From assembly GCA_021790895.1 (NCBI GenBank), contig JAJYFM010000009.1, forward strand, positions 1 to 46,903: a stretch of 46,903 nucleotides of DNA. Direction: 5' to 3'. Source of the DNA: a bacterium (lineage in GTDB: Bacteria; Vulcanimicrobiota; Vulcanimicrobiia; Vulcanimicrobiales; Vulcanimicrobiaceae). The first letter of the stretch is position 1; every line of letters starts with the position of its first letter. Both the position numbers and the translations under genes were made by a program. Positions 16,528-23,720 of the stretch are shown here, in pieces. The notes under the pieces are model-generated. The model saw only the letters and a list, made by a program, of their open reading frames with translations, was not told the origin of the DNA and made no database searches.

Positions 16528-17708
16528 GCTCGCTCCAAGGCGGCGATGCCCGGAAGCGTCCGTCCTTCGAGAAATTCCAGGGTCGCTCCACCGCCGGTGC
16601 TGACGTGCGAGACGCGGTCGGCAAAACCGAGGAGCATTGCCGCCGCCGCCGCATCGCCGCCGCCGACGACGGTGAACGCGCCGCGTTTGGTGGCGCGAGC
16701 GATCGCGTCGCCGACCGCGCGGGTACCCGCGCGATAGGTTTCTTTTTCATAGACGCCCATCGGGCCGTTGAAGACCACCGTTTTTGCGCGCGAGAGCGTG
16801 TCGGAATAGATTTTTGCCGTCGCGGGGCCGATATCGAGAATCATTTCGTCGCCGACATCCTCGATCGCGACGACGTGCGAGCGGTCGTCGGCATCGAAGC
16901 TGGGCGCGATGACGGCATCTTTCGGTAGGTGAATCTGAACCTTCTTGCCGTCGGCGCGAACGAGAATTTCGCGCGCCGGGTCGAGATCTTCGTCGCGCAA
17001 TGACGAGCCGACATTTGCACCCTTCGCCGCGAGAAACGTGTTCGCCATTCCCCCGCCCACGCAGAATGCATCGACGCGATCCATCATGTGCGTGAAGAGC
17101 GCGACTTTATCGCGTACCTTCGCCCCGCCGATGGCGCAGACGAAGGGGCGCTGCGGATCGCCGAGCAACCCCGAGAGCGCGCGAATCTCCGATTCCAACA
17201 ACGGCCCTGCAGCGCACGGCAACAGGTGAGCGAGTGCTTCGGTCGAGGCGTGCGCGCGATGCGCGGTGCCGAAGGCATCGTTCACGAAGAGGTCGCCGTT
17301 CTCGGCGAGCGCGCGCGCGAACGTCGGATCGTTCGCTTCTTCACCGGCGTGAAAACGAACGTTCTCGAGCAGAAGGATATCGCCGGGCTTGAGCGCGGCG
17401 ACCGCCGCGCGAGCGGGCTCGCCGATGCAATCGGCTGCAAATGCCACCGGCGTTCTGAGCCGCCGTGCGAGCGCTTCGGCGACGATGCGCAGCGAGTAGC
17501 GTTCGTCGACCTTCCCTTTCGGGCGCCCGAGATGCGAAAGCACGATGGTGCGAGCACCCTTTTCGCGTAGGCGTTGCAGCGTCGGCAGCGCTGCATCGAC
17601 GCGCGTGTAGTCGAGCACGGCACCATCCTTGAGCGGAACGTTGAAGTCCTCGCGAAGAAGGACGCGCTTTCCGTTGCAGTCGAGATCGTCGAGTGTCGCA
17701 AACGACAT
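16524..17708 (-). CDS. pgk: Phosphoglycerate kinase
   Basis: Transfers phosphate from 1,3-bisphosphoglycerate to ADP. The 394-residue protein has the N-terminal [12 protein letters not shown] signature, SHLGRPKGK, the [12 protein letters not shown] block and a C-terminal nucleotide domain with [20 protein letters not shown] and [13 protein letters not shown]. It starts 4 bp after the gap stop and overlaps tpiA. Length and motifs are fully typical. Confidence 0.97.
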   Translation of the reverse strand: MSFATLDDLDCNGKRVLLREDFNVPLKDGAVLDYTRVDAALPTLQRLREKGARTIVLSHLGRPKGKVDERYSLRIVAEALARRLRTPVAFAADCIGEPARAAVAALKPGDILLLENVRFHAGEEANDPTFARALAENGDLFVNDAFGTAHRAHASTEALAHLLPCAAGPLLESEIRALSGLLGDPQRPFVCAIGGAKVRDKVALFTHMMDRVDAFCVGGGMANTFLAAKGANVGSSLRDEDLDPAREILVRADGKKVQIHLPKDAVIAPSFDADDRSHVVAIEDVGDEMILDIGPATAKIYSDTLSRAKTVVFNGPMGVYEKETYRAGTRAVGDAIARATKRGAFTVVGGGDAAAAAMLLGFADRVSHVSTGGGATLEFLEGRTLPGIAALERA

Positions 17709-17712
17709 AACG

Positions 17713-18720
17713 CTAGGCCTTCAGGCTATGCAGCACCAGCGACGTCAGGTCGGAGAGTCTGCACGAATAGCCCCACTCGTTGTCGTACCATGCGGCGATC
17801 TGCACGAGGTCGCCGTTGGCGTTGTTGAGGCCGGCGTCGATGATCGAGCTGTACGGCGATTTTTTGAAATCGCTCGAAACGAGCTCTTCTTCGCAAAATT
17901 GTACGTACTCTTTAAGATCGCCGTTCGCGGCTTTGCGAAGCAGCGCATTGAGTTCGTCCTTCGTCGTTGCTTTCTTTACCTGAGCGACGAGATAGATCAT
18001 CGAAACCGTCGGCGTCGGAACGCGCAGGGCGAAACCGTCGAATGTTCCTTGAATCTCGGGAATCGTCAGGTAGAGGGCCTTCGCTGCCCCGGTGCTCGTC
18101 GGCACGATGTTCGTCGCTGCATTGCGCGCGCGGCGGAGATCTTTATGTGGGGCATCGAGAATGTTCTGGTCGTTGGTGTAGGAGTGCACCGTCGTCATAA
18201 AGCCCTTCACCCAACCGAGCCCATCGACGATCGGCTTGACCGCCGTCGCAAGGCAGTTGGTGGTGCAGGATGCGTTGGAGATGATGTGGTGCTTCGTGGG
18301 GTCGTACGATTTTTCGTTGACGCCGAGGACGACGGTGATGTCTTCCCCTTTGGCCGGCGCAGAAATGATGACTTTCTTCGCGCCGCCGCCGTCGATATGG
18401 GCGCGTGCCTTCGCTGCATCGGTGAAAAGCCCGGTCGATTCGATCACGACGTCGACTCCGTGTTGCTTCCACGGAAGTTTCGCGGGATCGCGTTCGGCAA
18501 TGACTGCAATCCGTCGACCATCGATCGTCATCTCGTTCGCCGATGCGGAGACCGGGCCCGGATAGGTGCCGTAGTTGCTGTCGTGTTTAAAGAGGTGCGC
18601 GCATTCGGACGCGCTGGTGAGATCGTTCACGGCGACGATCTCGATCTCCGGGTGGCGCTCGATCAGCGCTTTGGTGAAATTCCGTCCGATGCGGCCGAAG
18701 CCGTTGATGCCGATGCGCAT
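17713..18720 (-). CDS. gap: Glyceraldehyde-3-phosphate dehydrogenase
   Basis: Oxidises glyceraldehyde 3-phosphate with phosphate and NAD. The 335-residue protein shows the Rossmann motif [11 protein letters not shown], the active site [11 protein letters not shown] with its catalytic cysteine, and the C-terminal [15 protein letters not shown] after the second strand is the form usual for NAD-preferring glycolytic enzymes, although cofactor choice is an inference. GGAG stands nine bases before the ATG. The gene follows whiA after a 110-bp spacer that holds a long hairpin, the only sizeable gap in the operon. Confidence 0.96.
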   Translation of the reverse strand: MRIGINGFGRIGRNFTKALIERHPEIEIVAVNDLTSASECAHLFKHDSNYGTYPGPVSASANEMTIDGRRIAVIAERDPAKLPWKQHGVDVVIESTGLFTDAAKARAHIDGGGAKKVIISAPAKGEDITVVLGVNEKSYDPTKHHIISNASCTTNCLATAVKPIVDGLGWVKGFMTTVHSYTNDQNILDAPHKDLRRARNAATNIVPTSTGAAKALYLTIPEIQGTFDGFALRVPTPTVSMIYLVAQVKKATTKDELNALLRKAANGDLKEYVQFCEEELVSSDFKKSPYSSIIDAGLNNANGDLVQIAAWYDNEWGYSCRLSDLTSLVLHSLKA

Positions 18721-18771
18721 GCGTTACTCCGTTGTAAAAGAAAGCACGTCCAGAGCGCCCGCTGCGAAGGC

Positions 18772-18816
18772 GGCGAGCCGCTGACCCGTACTTTTACCGG
18801 GTCACGAGCGGTCGCC
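18772..18816 (-). ncRNA. Long interrupted hairpin between whiA and gap
   Basis: Read on either strand, three stems stack. GGCGA (18772-18776) pairs with TCGCC (18812-18816), CCGC (18778-18781) with GCGG (18808-18811), and TGACCCG (18782-18788) with CGGGTCA (18798-18804), around a 9-nt loop. That is 16 paired bases with a 1-nt and a 3-nt bulge. There is no U run after it in the gap direction, so it is probably not a terminator. A hairpin that protects or punctuates the glycolytic part of the message is a reasonable guess. Confidence 0.5.
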
Positions 18817-18830
18817 CCTTCCTCCACGGC

Positions 18831-19694
18831 TCATTCGCTCGAGCGGTCGCCGCGCAGGCGCCCGAGGTGACGCGCCAACGCTGAGAAACGGCTCTGAACC
18901 GTCGGTTTGGAGATCGGGGGCTCGCAGCGTGCCCCGAGTTCGGAGAGGGCGGCTTCGGGGTACTTGAGGCGTAGCTCGGCGATTTCACGCAGTGCCGGCG
19001 AAAGGGTTTTGAGCCCGTGCTCGCGCGTGATCTCGAGAACGAGTCGGCGTTGGCTCGCCGCGGCGCCGGCGCTGCGATCGAGATTGGCGGCCTCGGTATT
19101 AACCAGACGATGGATGCGATTTTTTGTCTCGCGCATCGCGCGAATATCTTCTAGCGCCAGTACCGTGCGGTGCGCGCCGAGCAGCGTCAACAATTCGACG
19201 ATGGTATCGGAGTGCTTGTAGTAGAGGACGTCGCGCGACTTTCGCTTGGTGCGCTTGGGGGGATAGCCGATATCGGCAAGCAACGTTTCAAGGCGCTCTG
19301 CCAACGCTGCGTCGTGCGGTGTGAATTCGAGATGGTAGCCGGCGCTCTCTGCCGCAAGCGAGCCGATTGCAAGAAAGGCTGCGCGTGCCTCCATGACGCG
19401 ATCGCAACGCCGGCGCGGCTTGTGCGCCGTTCCGGCTAGCTCTGCGGGAACGCGAATGCTGTAGTCGACGCCGCCGCGAAGGCGCTTTACGGGTTGTGAT
19501 TCGATAACGAATGATTTGCGGTCGGGAAGCAACGACCAGAACAATCGCGCGACGGCATTGCGCTGCGTATGAAAACGTCCGCGTACGCCGCCGTAGGTAA
19601 CGAGCGCTCCCAGCAGAGCGAGCCGGCAATGCTCGGCATCGGGCATCTCGCGGGCGAGCGCATCTTTTGCGTCGGTCGAGAGCGATGCATTCAT
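18831..19694 (-). CDS. whiA: WhiA-family DNA-binding regulator
   Basis: WhiA proteins combine a degenerate LAGLIDADG homing-endonuclease fold with a helix-turn-helix; they act as transcription regulators in sporulating actinobacteria and influence division in Bacillus. The ATG at 19694 gives 287 residues, slightly short for the family. The N-terminal part has LALLGALVTYGGVRG and the middle TVELLTLLGAHRTVLALEDIRAMRETKNRIHRLVNTEAANLDRS region, typically conserved as NR..N.E.AN. The C-terminal HTH reads SKPTVQSRFSALARHLG. The longer frame to 19808 is a shadow. The order whiA-gap-pgk-tpiA matches actinobacteria; the usual rapZ and yvcK upstream are missing and rqcP stands there instead. Confidence 0.92.
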   Translation of the reverse strand: MNASLSTDAKDALAREMPDAEHCRLALLGALVTYGGVRGRFHTQRNAVARLFWSLLPDRKSFVIESQPVKRLRGGVDYSIRVPAELAGTAHKPRRRCDRVMEARAAFLAIGSLAAESAGYHLEFTPHDAALAERLETLLADIGYPPKRTKRKSRDVLYYKHSDTIVELLTLLGAHRTVLALEDIRAMRETKNRIHRLVNTEAANLDRSAGAAASQRRLVLEITREHGLKTLSPALREIAELRLKYPEAALSELGARCEPPISKPTVQSRFSALARHLGRLRGDRSSE

Positions 19695-19707
19695 CTGCGG
19701 CACTTCG

Positions 19708-19983
19708 CTAGATCCACTCCTCCGGTTGCTCGCGTCGCGTTTCCAAAATTTCGTAGAGCGCGGCGGGCACGACCGCCGGAGTGACGCGGAGCGGAACGTC
19801 GAGAACACGTAATACGACGATGCGGCTGGCGTAGTGAATTTCGAGCGTGTCGCCCGCGACGACGCGATGCCCGGGCTTTAAGGCCTTCCCGTCGCGCAAA
19901 ATGCGGCCGTGTTCGAGCGCTTCGTGCGCCTCGCTGCGTCGTTTTGCCAGCCGAGCAACTTTCATGAATTTATCGAGCCGCAT
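19708..19983 (-). CDS. rqcP: S4-domain RNA-binding protein, RqcP/Hsp15 type
   Basis: A 91-residue protein whose first 65 residues form an S4 domain: MRLDKFMKVARLAKRRSEA, GRILRDGKALKPGHRV and GDTLEIHYASRIVVLRV. This matches RqcP (YabO), which binds stalled 50S subunits with RqcH during alanine tailing, and the related Hsp15. RqcH is not in the window, so assignment to RqcP rather than Hsp15 rests on length and pattern. The ATG at 19983 is preferred; the frame upstream overlaps the divergent MATE gene. It lies 13 bp before whiA and is the first gene of the glycolytic operon. Confidence 0.85.
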   Translation of the reverse strand: MRLDKFMKVARLAKRRSEAHEALEHGRILRDGKALKPGHRVVAGDTLEIHYASRIVVLRVLDVPLRVTPAVVPAALYEILETRREQPEEWI

Positions 19984-20062
19984 ATACACGATAATGCGCG
20001 CCCGCGCGGCGATCACCTTTGCGGGAAGGGGTTGCGCCTCGCTTTGCGCGAAGACTTGAGCG

Positions 20063-21454
20063 ATGTCAACGCGTGCGCCGGCGCGTCGCAGTGGTTTCGA
20101 TCCGCTCGACGAGAGTAAACCGTTGTGGAAAAGCCTCGCGATCTTTCTCGTGCCGTTAATGCTGAGCAACGTGATGCAATCCGCTTCGGGAACGTTCGGC
20201 AGCATTTTTCTGGGCCGTTTGATCGGCGTCGGAGCGCTCGCCGCCGTCTCGGCGGTCTTTCCAATTATTTTCGCGCTGTTTTCATTTTTGATCGGCATCG
20301 GCAGCGGCAGTACCGTCTTGATCGGGCAAGCGTACGGGGCGAACGATCTTCATAAAGTCAAGAAAATTGCCGGGACGGTTCTGGGAGCGACACTCGCGTT
20401 GGGAATTGTCGTGGCCGTTCTCGGCGAACTGTTTTCGCCGAGTATGCTCGCAGCGCTCGGAACGCCGGCAAGCATTATTCACAATTCCGACAGATACGCG
20501 CGCGTCCTTTTTCTTTTTTCGCCGGTGCTCTTTCCGTACATCACCTATACGACGGTCATGCGCGGCGTCGGCGACGCGAAAACCCCGTTCTATGCATTGA
20601 CGTTTTCGACGCTCTTGAGCATCGTGCTCGCTCCGGCGTTTATCCTTGGGTGGTTCAGGTTGCCGCATCTCGGCGTTGTGAGCGTTGCCGTCGCATCGAT
20701 CATCGCGCAGAGCCTCGCATTGATCGGGCTCCTGCTGACGCTCCGCTTTCGGAACGATCCGCTGCAACTCGACCGCGAGATGCTCCGCGATTTCATCGTC
20801 GACTGGAAGATCTTCTGGATGGTTCTGCGCATCGGCATACCGACGGGCATTCAGGTCGTGCTTTTTGCTCTGGCTGAGATCGCGGTGATTACGTTCGTCA
20901 ATCGTTTCGGTCCCTCGGCAACGGCAGCGTACGGTGCGGTCAACCAGGTCGCAAGCTACGTGCAGTTCCCGGCGGTCTCGCTCGGGATCGCCGCTTCGAT
21001 CTTCGGCGCGCAATGCATCGGCGCGCGACGCGAGGATCGGCTTCGCGGCGTCGTGCGCGCTGCGGTTACGCTCAACTACATCGTCGTCGGCACGCTCGTC
21101 GTGCTTTGTTATATTTTCGCTCACGATATTCTTGGGTGGTTCATCACCGATATGCCGACGCTGAAGATCGCCGCCGGGCTGCTCGCCATCACGCTCTGGA
21201 GCTACGTGTTCTTTGGGAATTCCAGCGTCATCTCCGGTGTCGTGCGCTCCTCGGGCGATGTCATCGTGCCGATGTTCAACGGCATCGCCGCGATCTGGCT
21301 TGTCGAGGTGCCGGCGGCCTATCTGTTGATGCAGCGCTTCGGCGTCGACGGTATTTGGATGGGATATGCGCTCTCGTTCTGCGTCGTGCTCGCGTTGCAG
21401 TTCGGGTATTACGAGTTCTTCTGGAAGCGCCGAACGCACGAACGATTAGTGTAG
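20063..21454 (+). CDS. MATE-family efflux transporter
   Basis: Twelve-helix inner-membrane antiporter of the MatE family, which exports cationic drugs or metabolites using Na+ or H+. The protein has 463 residues with two similar six-helix halves; the first half carries GTFGSIFLGRLIGVGALAAVSAVFP and LIGQAYGANDLHKV, the second GPSATAAYGAVNQVASYVQFPAVSLGIAASIFGAQCIGA split across helices 7-8. The substrate cannot be predicted. It is divergent from rqcP, sharing a 79-bp spacer, and is followed by a dense array of REP-like repeats. A weak TTGAG is the only site before the ATG. Confidence 0.9.
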   Translation: MSTRAPARRSGFDPLDESKPLWKSLAIFLVPLMLSNVMQSASGTFGSIFLGRLIGVGALAAVSAVFPIIFALFSFLIGIGSGSTVLIGQAYGANDLHKVKKIAGTVLGATLALGIVVAVLGELFSPSMLAALGTPASIIHNSDRYARVLFLFSPVLFPYITYTTVMRGVGDAKTPFYALTFSTLLSIVLAPAFILGWFRLPHLGVVSVAVASIIAQSLALIGLLLTLRFRNDPLQLDREMLRDFIVDWKIFWMVLRIGIPTGIQVVLFALAEIAVITFVNRFGPSATAAYGAVNQVASYVQFPAVSLGIAASIFGAQCIGARREDRLRGVVRAAVTLNYIVVGTLVVLCYIFAHDILGWFITDMPTLKIAAGLLAITLWSYVFFGNSSVISGVVRSSGDVIVPMFNGIAAIWLVEVPAAYLLMQRFGVDGIWMGYALSFCVVLALQFGYYEFFWKRRTHERLV

Positions 21455-21468
21455 CCGCGCTCGGTCTC

Positions 21469-21526
21469 ACGCCGAGTAGCGCTTCTGTCACATCGAGTAG
21501 CCGCCGCAGGCGGCGTATCGAGATGT
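21469..21526. repeat. REP-like repeats, forward orientation
   Basis: One 21-bp unit (21469-21489) is followed by a palindromic element with CGAGTAGCC and GGCGTATCGAG arms (about 21493-21522). Both belong to the same family as the repeats at 46697-46860. The element forms a hairpin with GC-rich arms and lies just after the MATE stop. Confidence 0.75.
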
Positions 21527-21534
21527 GCGCATCG

Positions 21535-21765
21535 CCCTCGATACGCGCTTCGCGCTACTCGGGCTGACAGGGGGGCCCTCGATACGCGCTTCGCGCTACT
21601 CGGGCTGACAGGGGGCCCTCGATACGCGCTTCGCGCTACTCGGGCTGACAGGGGGCGCTACTCGGGCTGACAGGGGGGCCCTCGATACGCGCTTCGCGCT
21701 ACTCGGGCTGACAGGGGGCGCTACTCGGGCTGACAGGGGGGCGCTACTCGGGCTGACAAGGGGGG
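21535..21765. repeat. Tandem array of REP-like units, reverse orientation
   Basis: Four full units of 40-41 bp start at 21535, 21576, 21616 and 21679. Each runs CCCTCGATACGCGC, TTCGCGCTACTCGG, GCTGACAGGGGG. Three shortened units of about 23 bp (21656, 21719, 21742) hold only CGCTACTCGGGCTGACAGG plus a G run. The full unit contains an imperfect palindrome and is the reverse complement of the family seen at 21469 and at 46697. Between copies only the G-run length varies, which suggests recent slippage or duplication. Confidence 0.85.
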
Positions 21766-21779
21766 CGCGGCGCCTTTTT
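21764..21779 (+). terminator. Short intrinsic terminator after the repeat array
   Basis: GGCG (21764-21767) pairs with CGCC (21771-21774) around a 3-nt loop, and TTTTT follows. The stem is short but extendable by G-U pairs; it would end transcription leaving the repeat array. Confidence 0.4.
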
Positions 21780-21803
21780 AAATGAGAAGGTAAAGTTCCC
21801 GTA

Positions 21804-21830
21804 ACGTTCATGAAGGATTCTGATGAACGT
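21804..21830 (+). promoter_or_regulatory. 8-bp dyad upstream of a small secreted protein gene
   Basis: ACGTTCAT (21804-21811) and ATGAACGT (21823-21830) form a perfect inverted repeat with an 11-bp spacer, so the arm centres are 19 bp apart. That is about two helical turns, a common geometry for a dimeric repressor or activator. GTAAAGTTCCCGT just upstream (21790-21802) recurs before the gene at 9743. The rest of the spacer to 21903 shows AAGGAAC as ribosome binding site and nothing else I can name. Confidence 0.45.
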
Positions 21831-21903
21831 CGTAGTCGGATACCCGCGATAGCAGGAAGATCGGTCTATCCCTTTCACCGATAACCAACAACAAGGAACC
21901 CCT

Positions 21904-22200
21904 ATGTCCCTTTCACTCGTCCGCCGTTCGATCGGCGCCGTATTTCTCAGCGCCGCGATCCTTCCGGGCATCGCATCGGCCGCAACGGTCAGCGCATCGC
22001 TCGTTCCCGACGGCACCTACGTCGTTCAGGTTGAAGCCGTCAAAGACGCGCGGCATGCCCTCGTGCTCCTTCCCAACGGAATGGAGACGACGCTCACCGC
22101 AACCGGAAGCGCGAGCTTCGCCAACGTTAAAGCGCATCAGCAACTGCGCGTCTCGATCATCGCCGGCAAGACGCCGGTCCTCGCGGTTACCCGCCGCTAA
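21904..22200 (+). CDS. Small secreted protein of unknown function
   Basis: Ninety-eight residues with a signal peptide (RRSIGAVFLSAAILPGIASA, probable cleavage after ASA) and a mature part of about 70 residues that looks like short beta strands (TYVVQVEAV, HALVLLPNG, LRVSIIAG, PVLAVTRR). I know no family for it. It has a good AAGGAAC site and its own upstream region with a dyad, so it is probably regulated alone. Its stop overlaps the stop of the convergent gene at 22197 by 4 bp. Confidence 0.75.
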   Translation: MSLSLVRRSIGAVFLSAAILPGIASAATVSASLVPDGTYVVQVEAVKDARHALVLLPNGMETTLTATGSASFANVKAHQQLRVSIIAGKTPVLAVTRR

Positions 22201-23045
22201 CGGTTGCCTCGCGCCGGGGTCGGCGACGGACTCGGCGCGAAATCCACTGCCGGTAGGCTCGCCGGCGCGGCGATCTTTCGAACCGCGATCCCAACCGTAA
22301 TCTTCGAGAACTGCAGTCCGAACGAACGAAAACCCATCACGAATCGCGCGTCACGAATCAGCCAATAGCCGGCGCGTTCGCCGAAGTGCAAGGCGAGATA
22401 GCCCGAGACGCCCACCGCAACCATCGAATCGGCGACCGAGAAACGCATCTCGCAGAATCGACCGGTCGCACTCTCAACGACGACGTGGGTTAAGAGTCGG
22501 CGTTTTTTGTTGTGGATCGCTTCGAAATGCAACGCATGGCCGGGCGAACCGTCCGGACAGGTCGCTGCGCCGCGATCGGTGATGAGATAATCCTGCGGCG
22601 CGACGGCGGTAACGATCGCAATGGTTTTGATCCCGTGCGGCGCATTGCTCGCGGCGCTCTTCGCCGCTGCCTGCTTGGCGTTCTGCGCCTCGGCGATGTC
22701 GAGCCCGTAGCGAACGAGTCGGTCGACGCCGCGCCAGGTCGGGTCGATGCCTTTGTCGTGCTGTAGCTCCCAGGCGCCGCGCGGCAACTCGCGCGTACTC
22801 ACGATATCGTCACTCGTTCGCAAGCGGTATTGGTCGATCGTCGGCGGGTGATTGTGGAGATACAACACGGTATCGAACGTAAGAAACGGCGGCATCGGTT
22901 GGCGCTGCATGATCGCGAGCGCATCGCGATAGTACTGCGCGGCGGAGGGCGGTCGCGCGGCGCGCGCCGGCAGCGCGGAGCCGATGCAGATGAGCGTCGC
23001 CGCAAGCGCGAGCGCGCGCGTTGAAAATGCTTTCGGTGCGTTCAT
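22197..23045 (-). CDS. Secreted protein of unknown function with PSPTP tail
   Basis: A 282-residue product with a signal peptide (hydrophobic ALALAATLICIGSA, cleavage near ARA) and no recognised family. Features are a tyrosine- and proline-rich N-terminal part (PPFLTFDTVLYLHNHPP), two central cysteines (AATCPDG and GRFCEMRF) that could form a disulfide, a glycine-rich strand region near VGVSGYLALHFG, and a C-terminal PSPSPTPARG linker like that of the protein at 9743. It lies 35 bp after hutD on the same strand and is probably co-transcribed, which does not itself suggest a role in histidine use. Confidence 0.8.
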   Translation of the reverse strand: MNAPKAFSTRALALAATLICIGSALPARAARPPSAAQYYRDALAIMQRQPMPPFLTFDTVLYLHNHPPTIDQYRLRTSDDIVSTRELPRGAWELQHDKGIDPTWRGVDRLVRYGLDIAEAQNAKQAAAKSAASNAPHGIKTIAIVTAVAPQDYLITDRGAATCPDGSPGHALHFEAIHNKKRRLLTHVVVESATGRFCEMRFSVADSMVAVGVSGYLALHFGERAGYWLIRDARFVMGFRSFGLQFSKITVGIAVRKIAAPASLPAVDFAPSPSPTPARGNR

Positions 23046-23080
23046 GTCGCTCGCTCTACGGTGCGATGGCGGGAAATGTT

Positions 23081-23626
23081 TCAGCGAGAGCTTCGTTCGA
23101 TGGAAAATGCCAGCGCGTGCGTATCGGGTGGCATCGCGATACGCTCGATCTCCCCGAGGTCATCGCTCCCTTCGACGAGCGCAAAGCTTCCGGCGGCAAG
23201 CATTTCCCCGGCGAGCGCGAGCGAGCCGCGAACCACAAAGAGCGCGACGGCGGCGACGTGTTCGGCGGGCGCGGCTGCGAGCGGGAGCGAGAGCGGCCGG
23301 TGTGTGACTGCGCCGTCACGCGTCATGATGTTGAAGGCCTCGATCGGCCCGGCCGCGAGCCGTGCGCGCACGTGCTCCGAGCCCGCGAAGGAGAAGCCGC
23401 TCATCGCCGGGACCGCCACCTCGCGCCGCTCCCCGAGCAGCAGCGAGAGCCCGTCGCCGAGCGGCACAATCGTGCGTGACCAGCCGCTAAAATCGGAGAA
23501 CACGGCCTCGCTTTGCTCCGCGGCGACCGTCACGCGCAGGTCGCTCGCGAGGTAGAGCTCGCGCGTCGTGCCGCCTCCATTGCGCCAGGGAACCGGCGGG
23601 CACTCTGCGAGGCGGCGAATCAACAT
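23081..23626 (-). CDS. hutD: HutD/Ves-family protein
   Basis: Small bicupin-type protein; HutD is thought to limit histidine-utilisation gene expression by binding N-formimino-glutamate or urocanate. The 181-residue form starting at the ATG at 23626 shows the hallmark VPWRNGGGTTRELY, then FSDFSGWSRTIVPLGDGLSLLLG and EAFNIMTRDG. The frame further upstream is a shadow. No hutHUI genes are here; instead the gene is divergent from glutamine synthetase with a 94-bp shared spacer, so a link to nitrogen status is plausible but inferred. Confidence 0.85.
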   Translation of the reverse strand: MLIRRLAECPPVPWRNGGGTTRELYLASDLRVTVAAEQSEAVFSDFSGWSRTIVPLGDGLSLLLGERREVAVPAMSGFSFAGSEHVRARLAAGPIEAFNIMTRDGAVTHRPLSLPLAAAPAEHVAAVALFVVRGSLALAGEMLAAGSFALVEGSDDLGEIERIAMPPDTHALAFSIERSSR

Positions 23627-23720
23627 GGACCGCTCTTTCGCCGATTGGCGAGCGCGCTCCGGCGAAGGTTTACCGAGTGGACAAAGGCCGCCCGGGCTCC
23701 CCGTGCCAACCCAACGCTCC

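Noticed and set aside
17629-18870. 413-codon open frame antisense to gap
   Set aside because: Fully covered by a conserved GAPDH on the other strand; composition typical of a shadow frame.
20282-21439. 385-codon open frame antisense to the MATE gene
   Set aside because: It is rich in Arg, His, Glu and Asp and mirrors the codon pattern of the transporter; no motif and no start signal. GC-rich genes commonly leave such antisense frames open.
21469-21765. CRISPR array
   Set aside because: Units are contiguous or separated only by short G runs; there are no unique spacers of constant length and no cas genes.
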